IMG/VR virus record: IMGVR_UViG_3300031758_000036
Span: 1 to 64,000 of that record
From: a virus
Strand: one strand, 5' to 3'
DNA: 64,000 nucleotides
The translations under genes were made by a program, and so were the position numbers. Each line of letters starts with the position of its first letter. Positions within the stretch are counted from its first letter, which is position 1. This document shows, piece by piece, positions 29,612-39,192 of this stretch. The notes beneath the pieces were generated by a model, which worked only from the letters and a program-made list of their open reading frames with translations, made no database searches and was not told where the DNA came from.

Positions 29612-31443
29612 TGGGCTTAAAATTAAACCTAATTATAGATTACGGAAATCTTGTTCAAACCATAAGAAACATTGTTGAAGCAAACCGCAAGAAATTACTT
29701 GAGCAGGATAGGAAACGACAGATCAAAGAGGATATAAAGAGCAAAGAGCAGGAGCAGGCAAACTTTGGTGGCCCGCAGCCGCGAAATTCAGCATCTCCCG
29801 GTTTTCCGGAGAGCGAGAAAACTCCAAGAACAACATATGAGCCTTGGGATACAACATCTGAAACTAAGAATTACCGCGAAACTTTAGCAGAAGCGAAAGA
29901 AAATGAACGCCGCAAATCAAAAGAAAAGGACGAAAAGTACAGAGCAAATAAACCTGGAAGCTTTCCTGATAAAAGTAAGCCAAAATTAGGACACTTTTGG
30001 GCTTTCAAAGATTATAAATTCCAAGAATCTGGTCCCAAAGTTCTGGGTGAAAGTAGTGGTGGCCTTGGGGAGAGTGGCTACGCAATACTTCTGCCAGAGA
30101 TTAGCGGTGGAAATACAACAATACAAAAGACTAATCTTGTCACAGGAACTGGTGGCAAATGGGATGAATTTGGAGGCGATTCTTTTAGCGCTGAATTCGT
30201 AACTACTACCGACTTTGAGTCAGTATTCGACGAAATCACTCTATACATAACTGATTTTGATACATGCGAAATAGTGTGTCCGAAGGAACGTTGGCAGACC
30301 GGCTATGTAACGACATCCTCTCTGTTAAATGTTCAGGAGGCTGTAGAGCATTTAGCCATTCCCGTTGGAGATGGCAAGTTTATACTAATTACAGCCGAAA
30401 AATATGTATATTGGCAATTTAATACTATCTGGACAGGTGGGAAGAAGATGTATGCTGGAGACGGCAGTTGCGAAAGTTTTGGACAGGGTAGTTGTCCTGG
30501 AGGCTGGAACCCAATCTCCTTTCCGGGCAACCCGAACTTATGTCCATCAGAAATCTTACATATTGTAACGTTCGTTGGCGGCTGGGCTGATACGAACTGC
30601 GAGACGATATACAGGTATTGGGGACCGTATGAAGCAACATATGGCTTCGTCTCTAGAAGTTATGTAACTGACACTCGTAGAATATTCTCCGCTTATATTT
30701 GCAGCGATAGTAACAGAAGGGAGATCGATATACCTGAAAAATTGCAAGATTTCCTTGATATTCAATTTGATGAAGCCGTTGCCGATTATCCGCCTCCTTA
30801 TGAAATTGGCTTCAACTATACTTACGAGCACAGTGAAAAAATTTACAGGGACATTGGCAGCCACGACCTAAATAGCGGTTATGTCCCACCTGCAAACGGC
30901 AACCCCGGATACCAAATTGACATCTCAAAAGGCTTGTGGACTGATAATTTTCTTGAAGGGTACACACCAGAGGTATTTAAGTGGATAAACAATAAAATTA
31001 ACTTTGTAGATGGAGGTAAAATCAAAGAATTTACAAATAAAAAGCAGATCATACTGGATGCTTCGAGGCCAGATACTGCTTATGGACACATTTTAAAATA
31101 TATCGATGATGAAACCGGCGATGTTGATTACCCATATGCCAGTTACCTATATAATAATTTTACAAATTTTCTGTATGCCACAATTCCTGCAGATAAAACG
31201 CCTTCCTGGGACATGTGGAGAGAAGGCTATGCAGGTGAGAAACCCAAAAGCGAACTCACTGCGACCCTCAGATTGAGGGCCAATCGTGACAAGGCTGAAG
31301 GTGATTACAATGACTACGATTCAGAATTAAAATATTACGGCAAAGAAGATATACTTGGAGTGGTTTGGGACTGGGATGACCCAAAATACTGTAAAGAAAT
31401 GTGCATTGCGCTAGGCTTTAGTGGTGGCGATTTGACTATATAA
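29611..31443 (+). CDS. Large virion protein, unknown fold
   Basis: This 610-residue protein has an N-terminal charged helical arm (residues 20-55, RKKLLEQDRKRQIKEDIKSK), a low-complexity Ser/Pro/Lys linker to about residue 130, and a long beta-rich C-terminal region containing cysteines (FDTCEIVCPKERW, NLCPSEILHIVTFVGG). The arrangement (helical anchor, linker, beta domain) is what appendage or fibre proteins show. No known domain is recognised. Confidence 0.55.
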   Translation: MGLKLNLIIDYGNLVQTIRNIVEANRKKLLEQDRKRQIKEDIKSKEQEQANFGGPQPRNSASPGFPESEKTPRTTYEPWDTTSETKNYRETLAEAKENERRKSKEKDEKYRANKPGSFPDKSKPKLGHFWAFKDYKFQESGPKVLGESSGGLGESGYAILLPEISGGNTTIQKTNLVTGTGGKWDEFGGDSFSAEFVTTTDFESVFDEITLYITDFDTCEIVCPKERWQTGYVTTSSLLNVQEAVEHLAIPVGDGKFILITAEKYVYWQFNTIWTGGKKMYAGDGSCESFGQGSCPGGWNPISFPGNPNLCPSEILHIVTFVGGWADTNCETIYRYWGPYEATYGFVSRSYVTDTRRIFSAYICSDSNRREIDIPEKLQDFLDIQFDEAVADYPPPYEIGFNYTYEHSEKIYRDIGSHDLNSGYVPPANGNPGYQIDISKGLWTDNFLEGYTPEVFKWINNKINFVDGGKIKEFTNKKQIILDASRPDTAYGHILKYIDDETGDVDYPYASYLYNNFTNFLYATIPADKTPSWDMWREGYAGEKPKSELTATLRLRANRDKAEGDYNDYDSELKYYGKEDILGVVWDWDDPKYCKEMCIALGFSGGDLTI

Positions 31444-31487
31444 ATATATGCTTCGGCACCATAGTATCAGAGCTTTAGAATACAAAA

Positions 31488-31613
31488 GTGCAAGACGAAG
31501 AGAAGCCTGATCTATTAACAAAAATGCAGATGGCAGTTAGTGTGAATCGCCATTCAATGTTACGTAAAAGCGCTGACAAAAAGCTAGTTAACGATGCGAT
31601 ATACGGCAAGTGA
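31488..31613 (+). CDS. Possible small protein, 41 residues
   Basis: From GTG 31488 the frame gives VQDEEKPDLLTKMQMAVSVN, then RHSMLRKSADKKLVNDAIYG and K. Composition is protein-like, with acidic start and basic helix. No clear ribosome binding site is visible and an internal ATG at 31524 is an alternative start. It lies between a virion gene and the scaffold gene. Moderately supported. Confidence 0.4.
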   Translation: MQDEEKPDLLTKMQMAVSVNRHSMLRKSADKKLVNDAIYGK

Positions 31614-31643
31614 ATTTGGCATACTAACGCGCCCTTAGGCGTG

Positions 31644-32393
31644 ATGCCTGCAGACATGTCCGACGAAAATCAATCCGCACTTGAGATGGGTGCGACCAGC
31701 TCTGGAGAACGCAATATTCCAGATCCAGGTGATAACCGCAGTTATTCTGAAGAAGAAGTCCAAAACTTGCTGAAAGCTCTGAAATCGGAGCGCGAAGCTC
31801 GTAAAGTATACGAGAAAGAGGTAAAAGAAAAAGCAGCAATGCTTGAAAAATTTGCCGATATTCAGCCTGAAGAATATCGTAAATTACAAGAAGAAGTTGC
31901 CACTTCCGCAAGGGAGAAGGCCGCAGTAGAGGAACGGACTGCATTGCTGGAGGAGAAGTATGGCTCCCAGGCTGCAGAAGCAGCTAAGGCGCGAGATTCT
32001 GCTAATCGCGAACTGCAAGAATTCCGCAAGCGTTATGCGCTTGAAAAGGTATTCTTTGCTGCAGGCGGTCGGACTGATTCCGCTGATGGCGTATCTTTCT
32101 TTGATATGCTAGCAAATCAAATTGGTGCTCAATTCCGACTTGAAGTTGATGGCAGTATTACTGTAGTCGACAATGCTGGTGATCCTGTGTTGGATAAAGA
32201 ATCTGGCCGCCGATTGAACCCTGAAGATTACTTAGGTCAGTTCAAGACGCACCCGATTTATGGTACCTTCTTCAAAGGTAACAAAGGTTCTGGTGCTGGT
32301 ATTGGCTATGGCGGCACCGATACTGTTGGCATGACTGGTGAAGATTTGCACGCTCTCAGTCGTGATGAATTGTTCCAGCGTGCATTTGGCTGA
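31644..32393 (+). CDS. Capsid scaffold protein
   Basis: This 249-residue protein has an N-terminal acidic low-complexity part, then a long coiled coil (EEVQNLLKALKSEREARKVY ... ELQEFRKRYALEKVF), then a short folded C-terminus (FFDMLANQIGAQFRLEVDGS). Scaffold proteins are helical, acidic and encoded just before the capsid protein, as here. A GTG (31641) and ATGs at 31644 and 31656 are possible starts. It ends in a terminator before the capsid gene. Confidence 0.75.
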   Translation: MPADMSDENQSALEMGATSSGERNIPDPGDNRSYSEEEVQNLLKALKSEREARKVYEKEVKEKAAMLEKFADIQPEEYRKLQEEVATSAREKAAVEERTALLEEKYGSQAAEAAKARDSANRELQEFRKRYALEKVFFAAGGRTDSADGVSFFDMLANQIGAQFRLEVDGSITVVDNAGDPVLDKESGRRLNPEDYLGQFKTHPIYGTFFKGNKGSGAGIGYGGTDTVGMTGEDLHALSRDELFQRAFG

Positions 32394-32420
32394 CAATAAT
32401 TAAGCCATTATATACGAAAG

Positions 32421-32442
32421 CCGGCCCATTGGGTCGGTTTTT
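32421..32442 (+). terminator. Terminator after the scaffold gene
   Basis: CCGGCCCATTGGGTCGG followed by TTTTTATT, 28 bases past the stop. It makes the capsid gene transcriptionally separate. Confidence 0.8.
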
Positions 32443-32589
32443 ATTGCATTTTTGGAATCATAAGTTTGAGTACCCAGCCCTGAATTGGTTGAGATGACCG
32501 ATCGGGGAGGGTCTAGCGCCAATGGATGAGACATCCAATCAGGCGATTTACCTTTCCTGTTCATTGTTCATCTATCCCTTTTAGGAATC

Positions 32590-33489
32590 ATGGCCTTAAC
32601 TCTTGCTGAAGCTAAGAAGCATTCTAGCAACCCCCAGGAGCTTGCAATCGTTACCGAGCTTGCTGCTGGTCCCCTGCTGCAAAACCTGCCGTTCCGTGAA
32701 GTCCAAGGCAACGGTCTGTTCTGGAAGCGTGAGGAGTCCCTTGGTGATGTGGGCTTCCGTACGTTCAACGCTGGCTACACCGAAAGCTATGCCACCGTCA
32801 AGCAGCACAGCGAAGCGCTGAAACTGTTCGGTGGTGACATCAAGGTTGACCGCGCTATCGTCGACCTGGAGGGCCCCGAGGCCCGCGCTTACCAGATCCA
32901 GTCCAAGACCCGCGCAATGCGCCTGGCTTTTGAAGGCCTGTTCATCAACGGTGACTCCAATACCACCGGCGCTGAATTCGATGGTCTGGCTGTGCGCCTG
33001 CCTGATGGTTCCAGCCAGTATATCGCGAACGCTGGTGCTCCTGCTGCCCTGGATACCGGCGCCCTGGACGAAGCTATTGATGCTGTGGACGCCCAAGGCG
33101 GCCAGAAGTATCTGGTTATGTCCAAGTCGGCCCGTCGTCATCTGAGCAAGGTGGCTCGCGCCAATGGTCAAATCGACATCGAGCGCAACGATTTCGGTTA
33201 CCAGCAACTGTTCTACGGTGGCATTCCGGTGCTTGAGCTGGACCGCGACCATCAGAACGTGGCCATCCTGGATAGCGATCCTACTGATCAATCGATCTAT
33301 GTGGTTGCTTTCGGCAATGACCTGCTGACCGGTCTGCAGAACGGTGGCCCTCAGGTGCGTGACCTGGGTGAAGCAACCGATTCGCCGGTCCTGGTGACCC
33401 GCGTTGAATGGTACTGCGGGGTGGCTTTGATAAATGGCCGAGCTGCTGCACGTCTCGCCAACGTCAACGCAACTGCTGCTATCGCCTGA
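32590..33489 (+). CDS. Major capsid protein (HK97-fold type)
   Basis: This 299-residue protein has the sequence style of HK97-fold capsid proteins. There is an N-arm, a SYATVKQHSEALKLFGGDIK loop, a spine helix (ARAYQIQSKTRAMRLAFEGL), FINGDSNTTGAEFDGL with the A-domain near KYLVMSKSARRHL, and a C-terminal strand end (DSPVLVTRVEWYCGVAL). Length is normal for the family. Codons are biased to GC-rich high-expression types. It is bounded by terminators on both sides and has a long leader (32443-32589), as expected for the most abundant virion protein. Confidence 0.9.
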   Translation: MALTLAEAKKHSSNPQELAIVTELAAGPLLQNLPFREVQGNGLFWKREESLGDVGFRTFNAGYTESYATVKQHSEALKLFGGDIKVDRAIVDLEGPEARAYQIQSKTRAMRLAFEGLFINGDSNTTGAEFDGLAVRLPDGSSQYIANAGAPAALDTGALDEAIDAVDAQGGQKYLVMSKSARRHLSKVARANGQIDIERNDFGYQQLFYGGIPVLELDRDHQNVAILDSDPTDQSIYVVAFGNDLLTGLQNGGPQVRDLGEATDSPVLVTRVEWYCGVALINGRAAARLANVNATAAIA

Positions 33490-33517
33490 TAAACCCAGTC
33501 TGGGACAGCGATCTAAC

Positions 33518-33541
33518 GAGCCCTTCGGGGCTCTTTTTTTT
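33518..33541 (+). terminator. Terminator after the capsid gene
   Basis: GAGCCCTTCGGGGCTC followed by a run of eight T. It lies 28 bases past the capsid stop. Confidence 0.9.
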
Positions 33542-33602
33542 GACTAGTGGCAATGATGAATAAATATTGGTATCATGTGGATGCGTCACTGCCATCAGCC
33601 AG

Positions 33603-34151
33603 ATGAGACCCCTTCCCGCATTGCCTCACATTAGTGTATTAAATGAATATCTTGAGATTGATCCAGCCATACCCGCTGGATTAAGGTGGAAGACGAGGGC
33701 TTCAAAAAATACACGCATCGGATCACCAGCGGGCAGAAAGCATTCCAATGGCTACTGGGAAGTTAGGCTCCAGGGTGTGCTGTACAAAAGCTCAAGGATA
33801 ATATATAAAATTTATAACAATGGAGAAGATCCTGGCCTGTTCGAGATAGATCACATTGACAGGAACAAGGACAATAATGCTGGATGGAATCTTGTGCTTG
33901 CAACAAGAGCAGAACAGGCTCGAAATAAGACGGTTACGTCCAAGGCTGGTTTCAGGCATGTGGCTTTTGATGCTCGCACTCGCAGGTCTTCTGCTCCATG
34001 GATGAGTACAGTCTCATTTAGGGTTGATGGCGTCAGGAAAGCCAAATTCCTAGGCTATTTCTTAAATCCATACGAAGCGGCAATTGCAGCTATCGTTTAT
34101 AAACGTGAAAATGGTATCAGGTATGAATATGCTCCTGGAGGAGCGGTCTAG
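33603..34151 (+). CDS. HNH endonuclease with AP2-like domain
   Basis: This 182-residue protein has a homing-type HNH core (IYKIYNNGEDPGLFEIDHID, RNKDNNAGWNLVLATRAEQA with the expected DH...N...N spacing). It is followed by an AP2-like DNA-binding part (KAGFRHVAFDARTRRSSAPW, AKFLGYFLNPYEAAIAAI). This HNH_3 plus AP2 pairing is typical of mobile endonucleases. It sits directly after the capsid gene. ATG 33603 was taken; a TTG at 33567 is an alternative. Confidence 0.9.
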   Translation: MRPLPALPHISVLNEYLEIDPAIPAGLRWKTRASKNTRIGSPAGRKHSNGYWEVRLQGVLYKSSRIIYKIYNNGEDPGLFEIDHIDRNKDNNAGWNLVLATRAEQARNKTVTSKAGFRHVAFDARTRRSSAPWMSTVSFRVDGVRKAKFLGYFLNPYEAAIAAIVYKRENGIRYEYAPGGAV

Positions 34152-34154
34152 AAC

Positions 34155-34166
34155 TTGGCAAACTAG
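34155..34166 (+). promoter_or_regulatory. Possible late promoter element TTGGCAAACTAG
   Basis: The 12-mer TTGGCAAACTAG occurs here, at 40835-40846 and at 41254-41265, always in a short gap between virion genes. A related GGAAAACTA (34191-34199) lies 28 bases before the GTG at 34219. Confidence 0.45.
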
Positions 34167-34218
34167 GAATCATCACGTATTTCCGTCTACGGAAAACTAA
34201 TGGGATTGAAGTGCCTCA

Positions 34219-35058
34219 GTGATTTTATCGTCTTCTGATATCTTCAGGATTTTATCCAGCGATCCGGTAATACGGGTATCTGCGCGTGTAAAGATTGTAG
34301 ATACCAGGCCACCGATTGAGACTGCCGATAGCACTGTAATCTATATTGCAAAATATCCGATCGTTTCTGATTTCCAGGCAGTATGGACTGTTTGGATTGC
34401 TGATAATTCTAACGAACCGCTTGATTTAATACTAGCACAACTCAAGCGTTTACTGCCTGGTTTTCAAATAACAGATAACGGTATTATTGTAAAAGCAACT
34501 GTTACAGAATTAAAATCAGCAAATACCGAGACAGCTCCTGTTATACCGGCTAAACAAGACCAGGGCCTGCTCAGCTCTTTACAAGCAAAATTTGATGAGC
34601 TAAAGCAGTCAATAGAAGACCGAATGCTGCTGGTTGGCCCCGGCAGGGCTGGCAAAGAAGGTATTCCTGGTCGCGATGGTGCAAATGGCAGCGATGGCAA
34701 AGACGGGAGAGACGGGAAGGATCTAATAGCCACTGACGCTGAGCTAGATGACCTGAAAGATGTATTCACGACTGATGCGCAACGCGGTCAATTTTTAATG
34801 TTTGATGGCGCCTCATGGGTTGCCAGGTTTGTACCGCAAATCATCAGAGCTAGTGGTGGCGGTGGTGGCGGTGGAACAGGTGGCGGTATCGAAGAAGCGC
34901 CACTTGATGGTAACTATTATGTCAGACAAAATGGTCAATGGGTCAACCTAGTTGATGCATTGGCTGATCTTGGCAATATCGATGCTGGCGACTTCACGAC
35001 TGGTGTTGCTGATACAAATAATTCCAGTCAATTTGATGGTGGGGACTTCAGTCCATAA
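34219..35058 (+). CDS. Tail fibre base protein with collagen-like insert
   Basis: This 279-residue protein uses GTG 34219. The N-terminus (MILSSSDIFRILSSDPVIRV) matches a domain I recall at the start of cyanophage fibre-associated proteins. Residues 145-175 form a short Gly-x-Y run (GIPGRDGANGSDGKDGRDGKD), and a Gly-rich linker lies near 215-225. The C-terminus (APLDGNYYVRQNGQWVNLVD) is a typical fibre attachment or trimerisation end. It probably joins the fibres encoded downstream to the tail. Confidence 0.65.
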   Translation: MILSSSDIFRILSSDPVIRVSARVKIVDTRPPIETADSTVIYIAKYPIVSDFQAVWTVWIADNSNEPLDLILAQLKRLLPGFQITDNGIIVKATVTELKSANTETAPVIPAKQDQGLLSSLQAKFDELKQSIEDRMLLVGPGRAGKEGIPGRDGANGSDGKDGRDGKDLIATDAELDDLKDVFTTDAQRGQFLMFDGASWVARFVPQIIRASGGGGGGGTGGGIEEAPLDGNYYVRQNGQWVNLVDALADLGNIDAGDFTTGVADTNNSSQFDGGDFSP

Positions 35059-35087
35059 CAGGAAAACTAATCTGATTCACAAAAAAT

Positions 35088-37751
35088 ATGACCACACCTT
35101 CGCCCAGGAATCCAATCAGAATTGCCCGTGGTCTGTATGCAGATCTACTGGCTTCTGTAGCTGATCTGGGTGAAGGCGAGATTTGTTTTGCACAAGATCA
35201 GGATACGTTATATGTAAAAGAGAATGGTGTACTGACGCTGGTTTCTGGTGGCGTCAGCTCTACGCTGGTCAGGGAGATTGCTGGCATTGATCAAACTGGC
35301 GAACCGATGGGTCACGCCAATCGTTCGGACAGTGGTATTTCTTTTGATAGCGGTTCACGTATATTTACGATTGAACCTGTTACTGCATCGTTTGATGTAT
35401 GGTGCCGTGGGATCAAGTATACATACGTCAGTGCGCAATCGATAACGATTCCCGATACGACCGGCCTGTATTATGTATATTTTGACGAAGACGGTGATCT
35501 GCAGTACCAGACATCGTTCTTTGATCTGGAATATCAGGCACCCACTGCTTATATTTACTGGAATGCGGATACAAATCAAGCAGTGTATTTTGGCGATGAG
35601 CGTCATGGCATTGTGCTTGATTGGCAGACGCATGAATACCTGCACAGGACACGTGGTGCTGCGTTTGCAAGAGGTCTGGAGCTAGTCGCCTATACAGTAC
35701 TTGGCGGCGGTGCCGTAAATACAGATGCGCAAGTCAGCCTAGAAAACGGTGTATTCTTTGACGAAGATATCCAAGTAGATATTATTCACTCTGCCGACCC
35801 CGTCGCCAATACGTGGCAGCAGGACTTGCAGGGACCTGGACTGATTCCTGTTTTATGGAGAAATGCTACTTCGTGGACACTTGATGCCGCTTCAGAATAT
35901 CCCCTGAAAGCCGGCACTCTCAGGCCGCAATATAACCTAGAAGGAATTGGCGGATCATGGAGCACGGTCGATGCCGATAGTGGTAAGTATATTTGCGTAT
36001 TTCTTATTGCAACAAACAATTTAAATCATCCAGTTGTCTCTATTCTTGGCCAGACGCAACATAATAATATAGCCAGTGCGCAAACCGAGACTTGGTCTAC
36101 GCTTGATTTAACTGGATTCCCTTCGCTTGAATTCAGACCGCTGTACCAACTGATTTATCAGTGTGGTGCATATGGTAACGCAATATCTGCACGGCTCAGG
36201 GGTGTATCTGATCTCAGGTATACGCAAGCAGGCATCTCGATTACCGGCCAGGTGGGCGCCACTGGCCCCGTGGGGGCCACTGGTGCTATTGGCGCTACTG
36301 GTGCCACTGGTATTGGCGAAACGGGCCCTACGGGCGTCGAGGGCCCCACTGGCGTTACTGGGCCGGTTGGTCCGACTGGCCCTATTGGCATTACGGGTCC
36401 AACGGGCGTTGAGGGGCCTACGGGTGCCAGCGGTCCGACTGGTCCGACTGGACCGATTGGCATTACGGGCGCGACGGGCGTGGTTGGTCCTAGCGGACCT
36501 ACGGGACCTACGGGACCAATTGGCATTACAGGTGCCACAGGTGTAGTTGGCCCAAGTGGACCCACTGGCCCGACCGGCCCAACTGGTCCGATTGGTATAA
36601 CTGGGGCTACTGGCGTTGTTGGTGTTAGTGGCGCTACTGGTATCGAAGGACCGTCTGGACCGACTGGTCCGACTGGACCCATTGGGCCTACTGGTCCGAT
36701 TGGTATAACTGGGGCCACCGGCGTTGACGGTCCAACTGGCCCAAGTGGACCGACTGGCCCGATTGGTTCAACCGGACCCACTGGTGTTGCTGGTATCAGT
36801 GCAAGCGGCCGTATTTGGTACTTTGCGCAGACTGCTTCTGATATTAGTGGCTACGAAACATTGCAACCCGATTCTCCTGATTCGGCTCCTCAGGATGACA
36901 TGACAGCAGTCACCACCAGTTCCAGCGGCGAGGTTCTGATAAATGAATTCGTCACCGCTGTCGGCGACCCTGATCTCGAAGAACTGCCAACTGGTGAATA
37001 TGAAATTCGTTTCTGGAGTTATGTGTCCAGTAATGATGGCGACACGCGGCTAGTGTTCCGTGTTTATAAGCGTGCAACGAGCGGTACTGAAACGCAACTA
37101 TTCTATTTGGATTCGCCGGAAATTAACGCAACTGCAGCAAGTTATTACAATCAACTCCTGGTTAATACTCAACCAAATGTAATTGATCCGACTGATCGTA
37201 TTGTAACAAAAGTATACGCAAAGACCACCAGTAGTAACAATATTACCGCGCACTTTGTGCATTCTGGTACGACGCCCAGCTCCTGGAGAACTGCTATTAC
37301 GTTGGGCTATGTTGGCCCCCAGGGTGCCACCGGTCCAACTGGTGTTCAGGGTCCAACTGGTCCGATTGGTATTACTGGAGCTACCGGCCCGGATGGTTCA
37401 ACTGGTCCCACCGGTGCAGATGGTCCCACTGGCCCCAGCGGGGTCATTGGGGTTTCTGGCGCCACTGGCGTTGTCGGAGTAACCGGCGCTACTGGCGTCG
37501 TAGGTGTTACTGGTGCGACTGGCGTTGTCGGTGAAACCGGTGCAACTGGCGTCGTTGGTATTACTGGCGCCACGGGCGTTGGTGGCGTTACAGGTGCAAC
37601 TGGTCCGATTGGCATTACAGGCCCCAGCGGTGTCATAGCAGATGGCGACAAAGGAGATATAACTATTTCTGGTAATGGTACACTGTTAAAAGTTAACCCG
37701 GTCGTCTACGGCCGAGTCCTCGCTGCCCAGTACGGCGCAGCAATGCCCTGA
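35088..37751 (+). CDS. Collagen-like tail fibre
   Basis: This 887-residue protein's N-terminus ([20 protein letters not shown] then [15 protein letters not shown]) matches phage fibre/hyaluronidase-type N-domains. Then comes a beta-rich part. Residues about 385-570 are a Gly-x-Y collagen-like run rich in [14 protein letters not shown] globular beta domain (about 572-740) follows, then a second Gly-x-Y run (about 743-850) and a short end ([20 protein letters not shown]). The Gly-x-Y runs should form trimeric collagen helices, with the globular domains serving as receptor binders. Confidence 0.8.
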   Translation: MTTPSPRNPIRIARGLYADLLASVADLGEGEICFAQDQDTLYVKENGVLTLVSGGVSSTLVREIAGIDQTGEPMGHANRSDSGISFDSGSRIFTIEPVTASFDVWCRGIKYTYVSAQSITIPDTTGLYYVYFDEDGDLQYQTSFFDLEYQAPTAYIYWNADTNQAVYFGDERHGIVLDWQTHEYLHRTRGAAFARGLELVAYTVLGGGAVNTDAQVSLENGVFFDEDIQVDIIHSADPVANTWQQDLQGPGLIPVLWRNATSWTLDAASEYPLKAGTLRPQYNLEGIGGSWSTVDADSGKYICVFLIATNNLNHPVVSILGQTQHNNIASAQTETWSTLDLTGFPSLEFRPLYQLIYQCGAYGNAISARLRGVSDLRYTQAGISITGQVGATGPVGATGAIGATGATGIGETGPTGVEGPTGVTGPVGPTGPIGITGPTGVEGPTGASGPTGPTGPIGITGATGVVGPSGPTGPTGPIGITGATGVVGPSGPTGPTGPTGPIGITGATGVVGVSGATGIEGPSGPTGPTGPIGPTGPIGITGATGVDGPTGPSGPTGPIGSTGPTGVAGISASGRIWYFAQTASDISGYETLQPDSPDSAPQDDMTAVTTSSSGEVLINEFVTAVGDPDLEELPTGEYEIRFWSYVSSNDGDTRLVFRVYKRATSGTETQLFYLDSPEINATAASYYNQLLVNTQPNVIDPTDRIVTKVYAKTTSSNNITAHFVHSGTTPSSWRTAITLGYVGPQGATGPTGVQGPTGPIGITGATGPDGSTGPTGADGPTGPSGVIGVSGATGVVGVTGATGVVGVTGATGVVGETGATGVVGITGATGVGGVTGATGPIGITGPSGVIADGDKGDITISGNGTLLKVNPVVYGRVLAAQYGAAMP

Positions 37752-37769
37752 CGTTCGCTTTTACCTCTC

Positions 37770-38222
37770 ATGGCCGCCAACACTTCCCCCATCTGGACGC
37801 TGACCCCCAACGTCTCGGGCGTTGACATTGCAACAACAGCCGCAAACGTCAATACCACTGCTCCTGGCACCATCGGAACCAACTGCTTCCTAGCGTTCAC
37901 CTCCGGCGCCGACGGCTCCTACCTACAAAAGGTTCGCTTCTCCTTTGTCTCAACCACCAGTGTAATCTCCAGCGTTGCCACAACGCTTCAGGTTTACGTA
38001 TCTACCATCAACACTGGCGCAACATCTGCGGCCAACACCGATCTAATCGTGAACGTACAGGCCGCATCGCAAGCAATTCCAAACACATCAACAGCACCTT
38101 ATGTAATCGAGATTCCCCTTAACTACGCAATCCCAGCCGCCAGGTATATTCTAGTCACACAATCTGTTGCTCAAACCACCAATTCTAACTGGCAAGCAAT
38201 GGTGATCGGAGGTAACTACTAA
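37770..38222 (+). CDS. Small beta-rich fibre-associated protein
   Basis: This 150-residue protein is Thr/Ser/Ala-rich with alternating hydrophobics (ADGSYLQKVRFSFVSTTSVI, PYVIEIPLNYAIPAARYILV). It looks like a single beta-sandwich, perhaps a fibre tip. Its stop overlaps the next start by one base, which ties it to the polyglycine adhesin. No family is recognised. Confidence 0.55.
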   Translation: MAANTSPIWTLTPNVSGVDIATTAANVNTTAPGTIGTNCFLAFTSGADGSYLQKVRFSFVSTTSVISSVATTLQVYVSTINTGATSAANTDLIVNVQAASQAIPNTSTAPYVIEIPLNYAIPAARYILVTQSVAQTTNSNWQAMVIGGNY

Positions 38223-39139
38223 TGCTTAATCTATTCAACATCCCAAAACCGCAAAACGGTTTTGTTAGCGTATTTCCTGGTTTTGCAAACCCCAACCTTC
38301 AGTTTATTGCCTGGGAAAAGCCCGCTGGCATAGGCACGATCCGCATCATTTGTATTGGTGGAGGTGGAGGTGGCGGTGGCGGTTTTCCAGCGGCTACAGG
38401 AAACCGTGGCGGCGGTGGCGGTGGCGGTTGTGGTGGATTTACAACAGTAGAAATCCCTGCGGCTTTTTTGCCTGATGTCCTGTACGTTATGGCGGGTATT
38501 GGTGGCAACGGCGGCGCTTCTTCTACTACGGTTGGGACAGTAGGAACCAATGGCGTTGTGTCTACGGTTGCAACCTCACCAATGAATGGGGCAATTGTCT
38601 GCAGTGCTAATCCAGGGACTGGTGCTACACCAGCGGCCACAGCAACAACTGTTGGAGGTGCAGGAAGTTCCGCCTCTGTGACCAGTCTCTTTACCTGTAG
38701 GCTTGCTGGATTGGGAACTATCTTTACTTACGGTGGGCAAAATGGCGGCGCAGGCGGCGCAGTTGCTGGTGGAGCTGGTGGCACAATCGCTTACCCCACA
38801 ACTGGATTGTGGTTGTCCGCTGGCGCAGGCGGCGGCGGCGGCGCAGGCGGCGCAGGTGGTAATATCACAAACCCCGGTTTTAACCTTTTTACAACTTTGT
38901 CAGGAGGAGCCGGCGGCGCAACTCCGGGCAACGGCTCTCCAGGAGTTGAATTGCAAACTCCGCTGATCGCCAGCGGCGGATCAGGCGGCGGTGCCAACAG
39001 CGGCAACGGTCGCGGCGGCGATGGTGGCAACGGCGGCTTCGGCTCTGGTGGCGGAGGTGGCGGTGCAGGTGGCACCACAGGCGGTGGTGGTGCCGGCGGT
39101 AACGGCGGCCCCGGCCTGGTGCTGATCTACTCCTGGTAG
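38222..39139 (+). CDS. Polyglycine (glycine-rich) receptor adhesin
   Basis: This 305-residue protein begins MLNLFNIPKPQNGFVSVF, then carries long Gly runs (IGGGGGGGGGFPAATGN, WLSAGAGGGGGAGGAGGN, SGGGGGGAGGTTGGGG) and ends GPGLVLIYSW. The short N-domain, glycine-rich sheets and hydrophobic-Trp terminus resemble polyglycine-II adhesins such as phage S16 gp38 and many uncharacterised glycine-rich tail proteins. It is the likely tip that determines host range. Confidence 0.75.
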   Translation: MLNLFNIPKPQNGFVSVFPGFANPNLQFIAWEKPAGIGTIRIICIGGGGGGGGGFPAATGNRGGGGGGGCGGFTTVEIPAAFLPDVLYVMAGIGGNGGASSTTVGTVGTNGVVSTVATSPMNGAIVCSANPGTGATPAATATTVGGAGSSASVTSLFTCRLAGLGTIFTYGGQNGGAGGAVAGGAGGTIAYPTTGLWLSAGAGGGGGAGGAGGNITNPGFNLFTTLSGGAGGATPGNGSPGVELQTPLIASGGSGGGANSGNGRGGDGGNGGFGSGGGGGGAGGTTGGGGAGGNGGPGLVLIYSW

Positions 39140-39192
39140 CACAGATCTAATGTACTCATGATCATATTCATGCCCATCAACAGGCATGTCTG

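Noticed and set aside
32596-33291. 231-codon minus-strand frame opposite the capsid gene
   Set aside because: An artefact of the GC-rich codon bias of the capsid gene; the same effect produces frames at 32603 and 32831 on the + strand.
36158-36781. 207-codon minus-strand frame (GPVGPVGP...)
   Set aside because: It is the reverse shadow of the Gly-x-Y collagen-like repeat of the fibre gene at 35088; similar shadows occur at 37346, 42137 and 43277.
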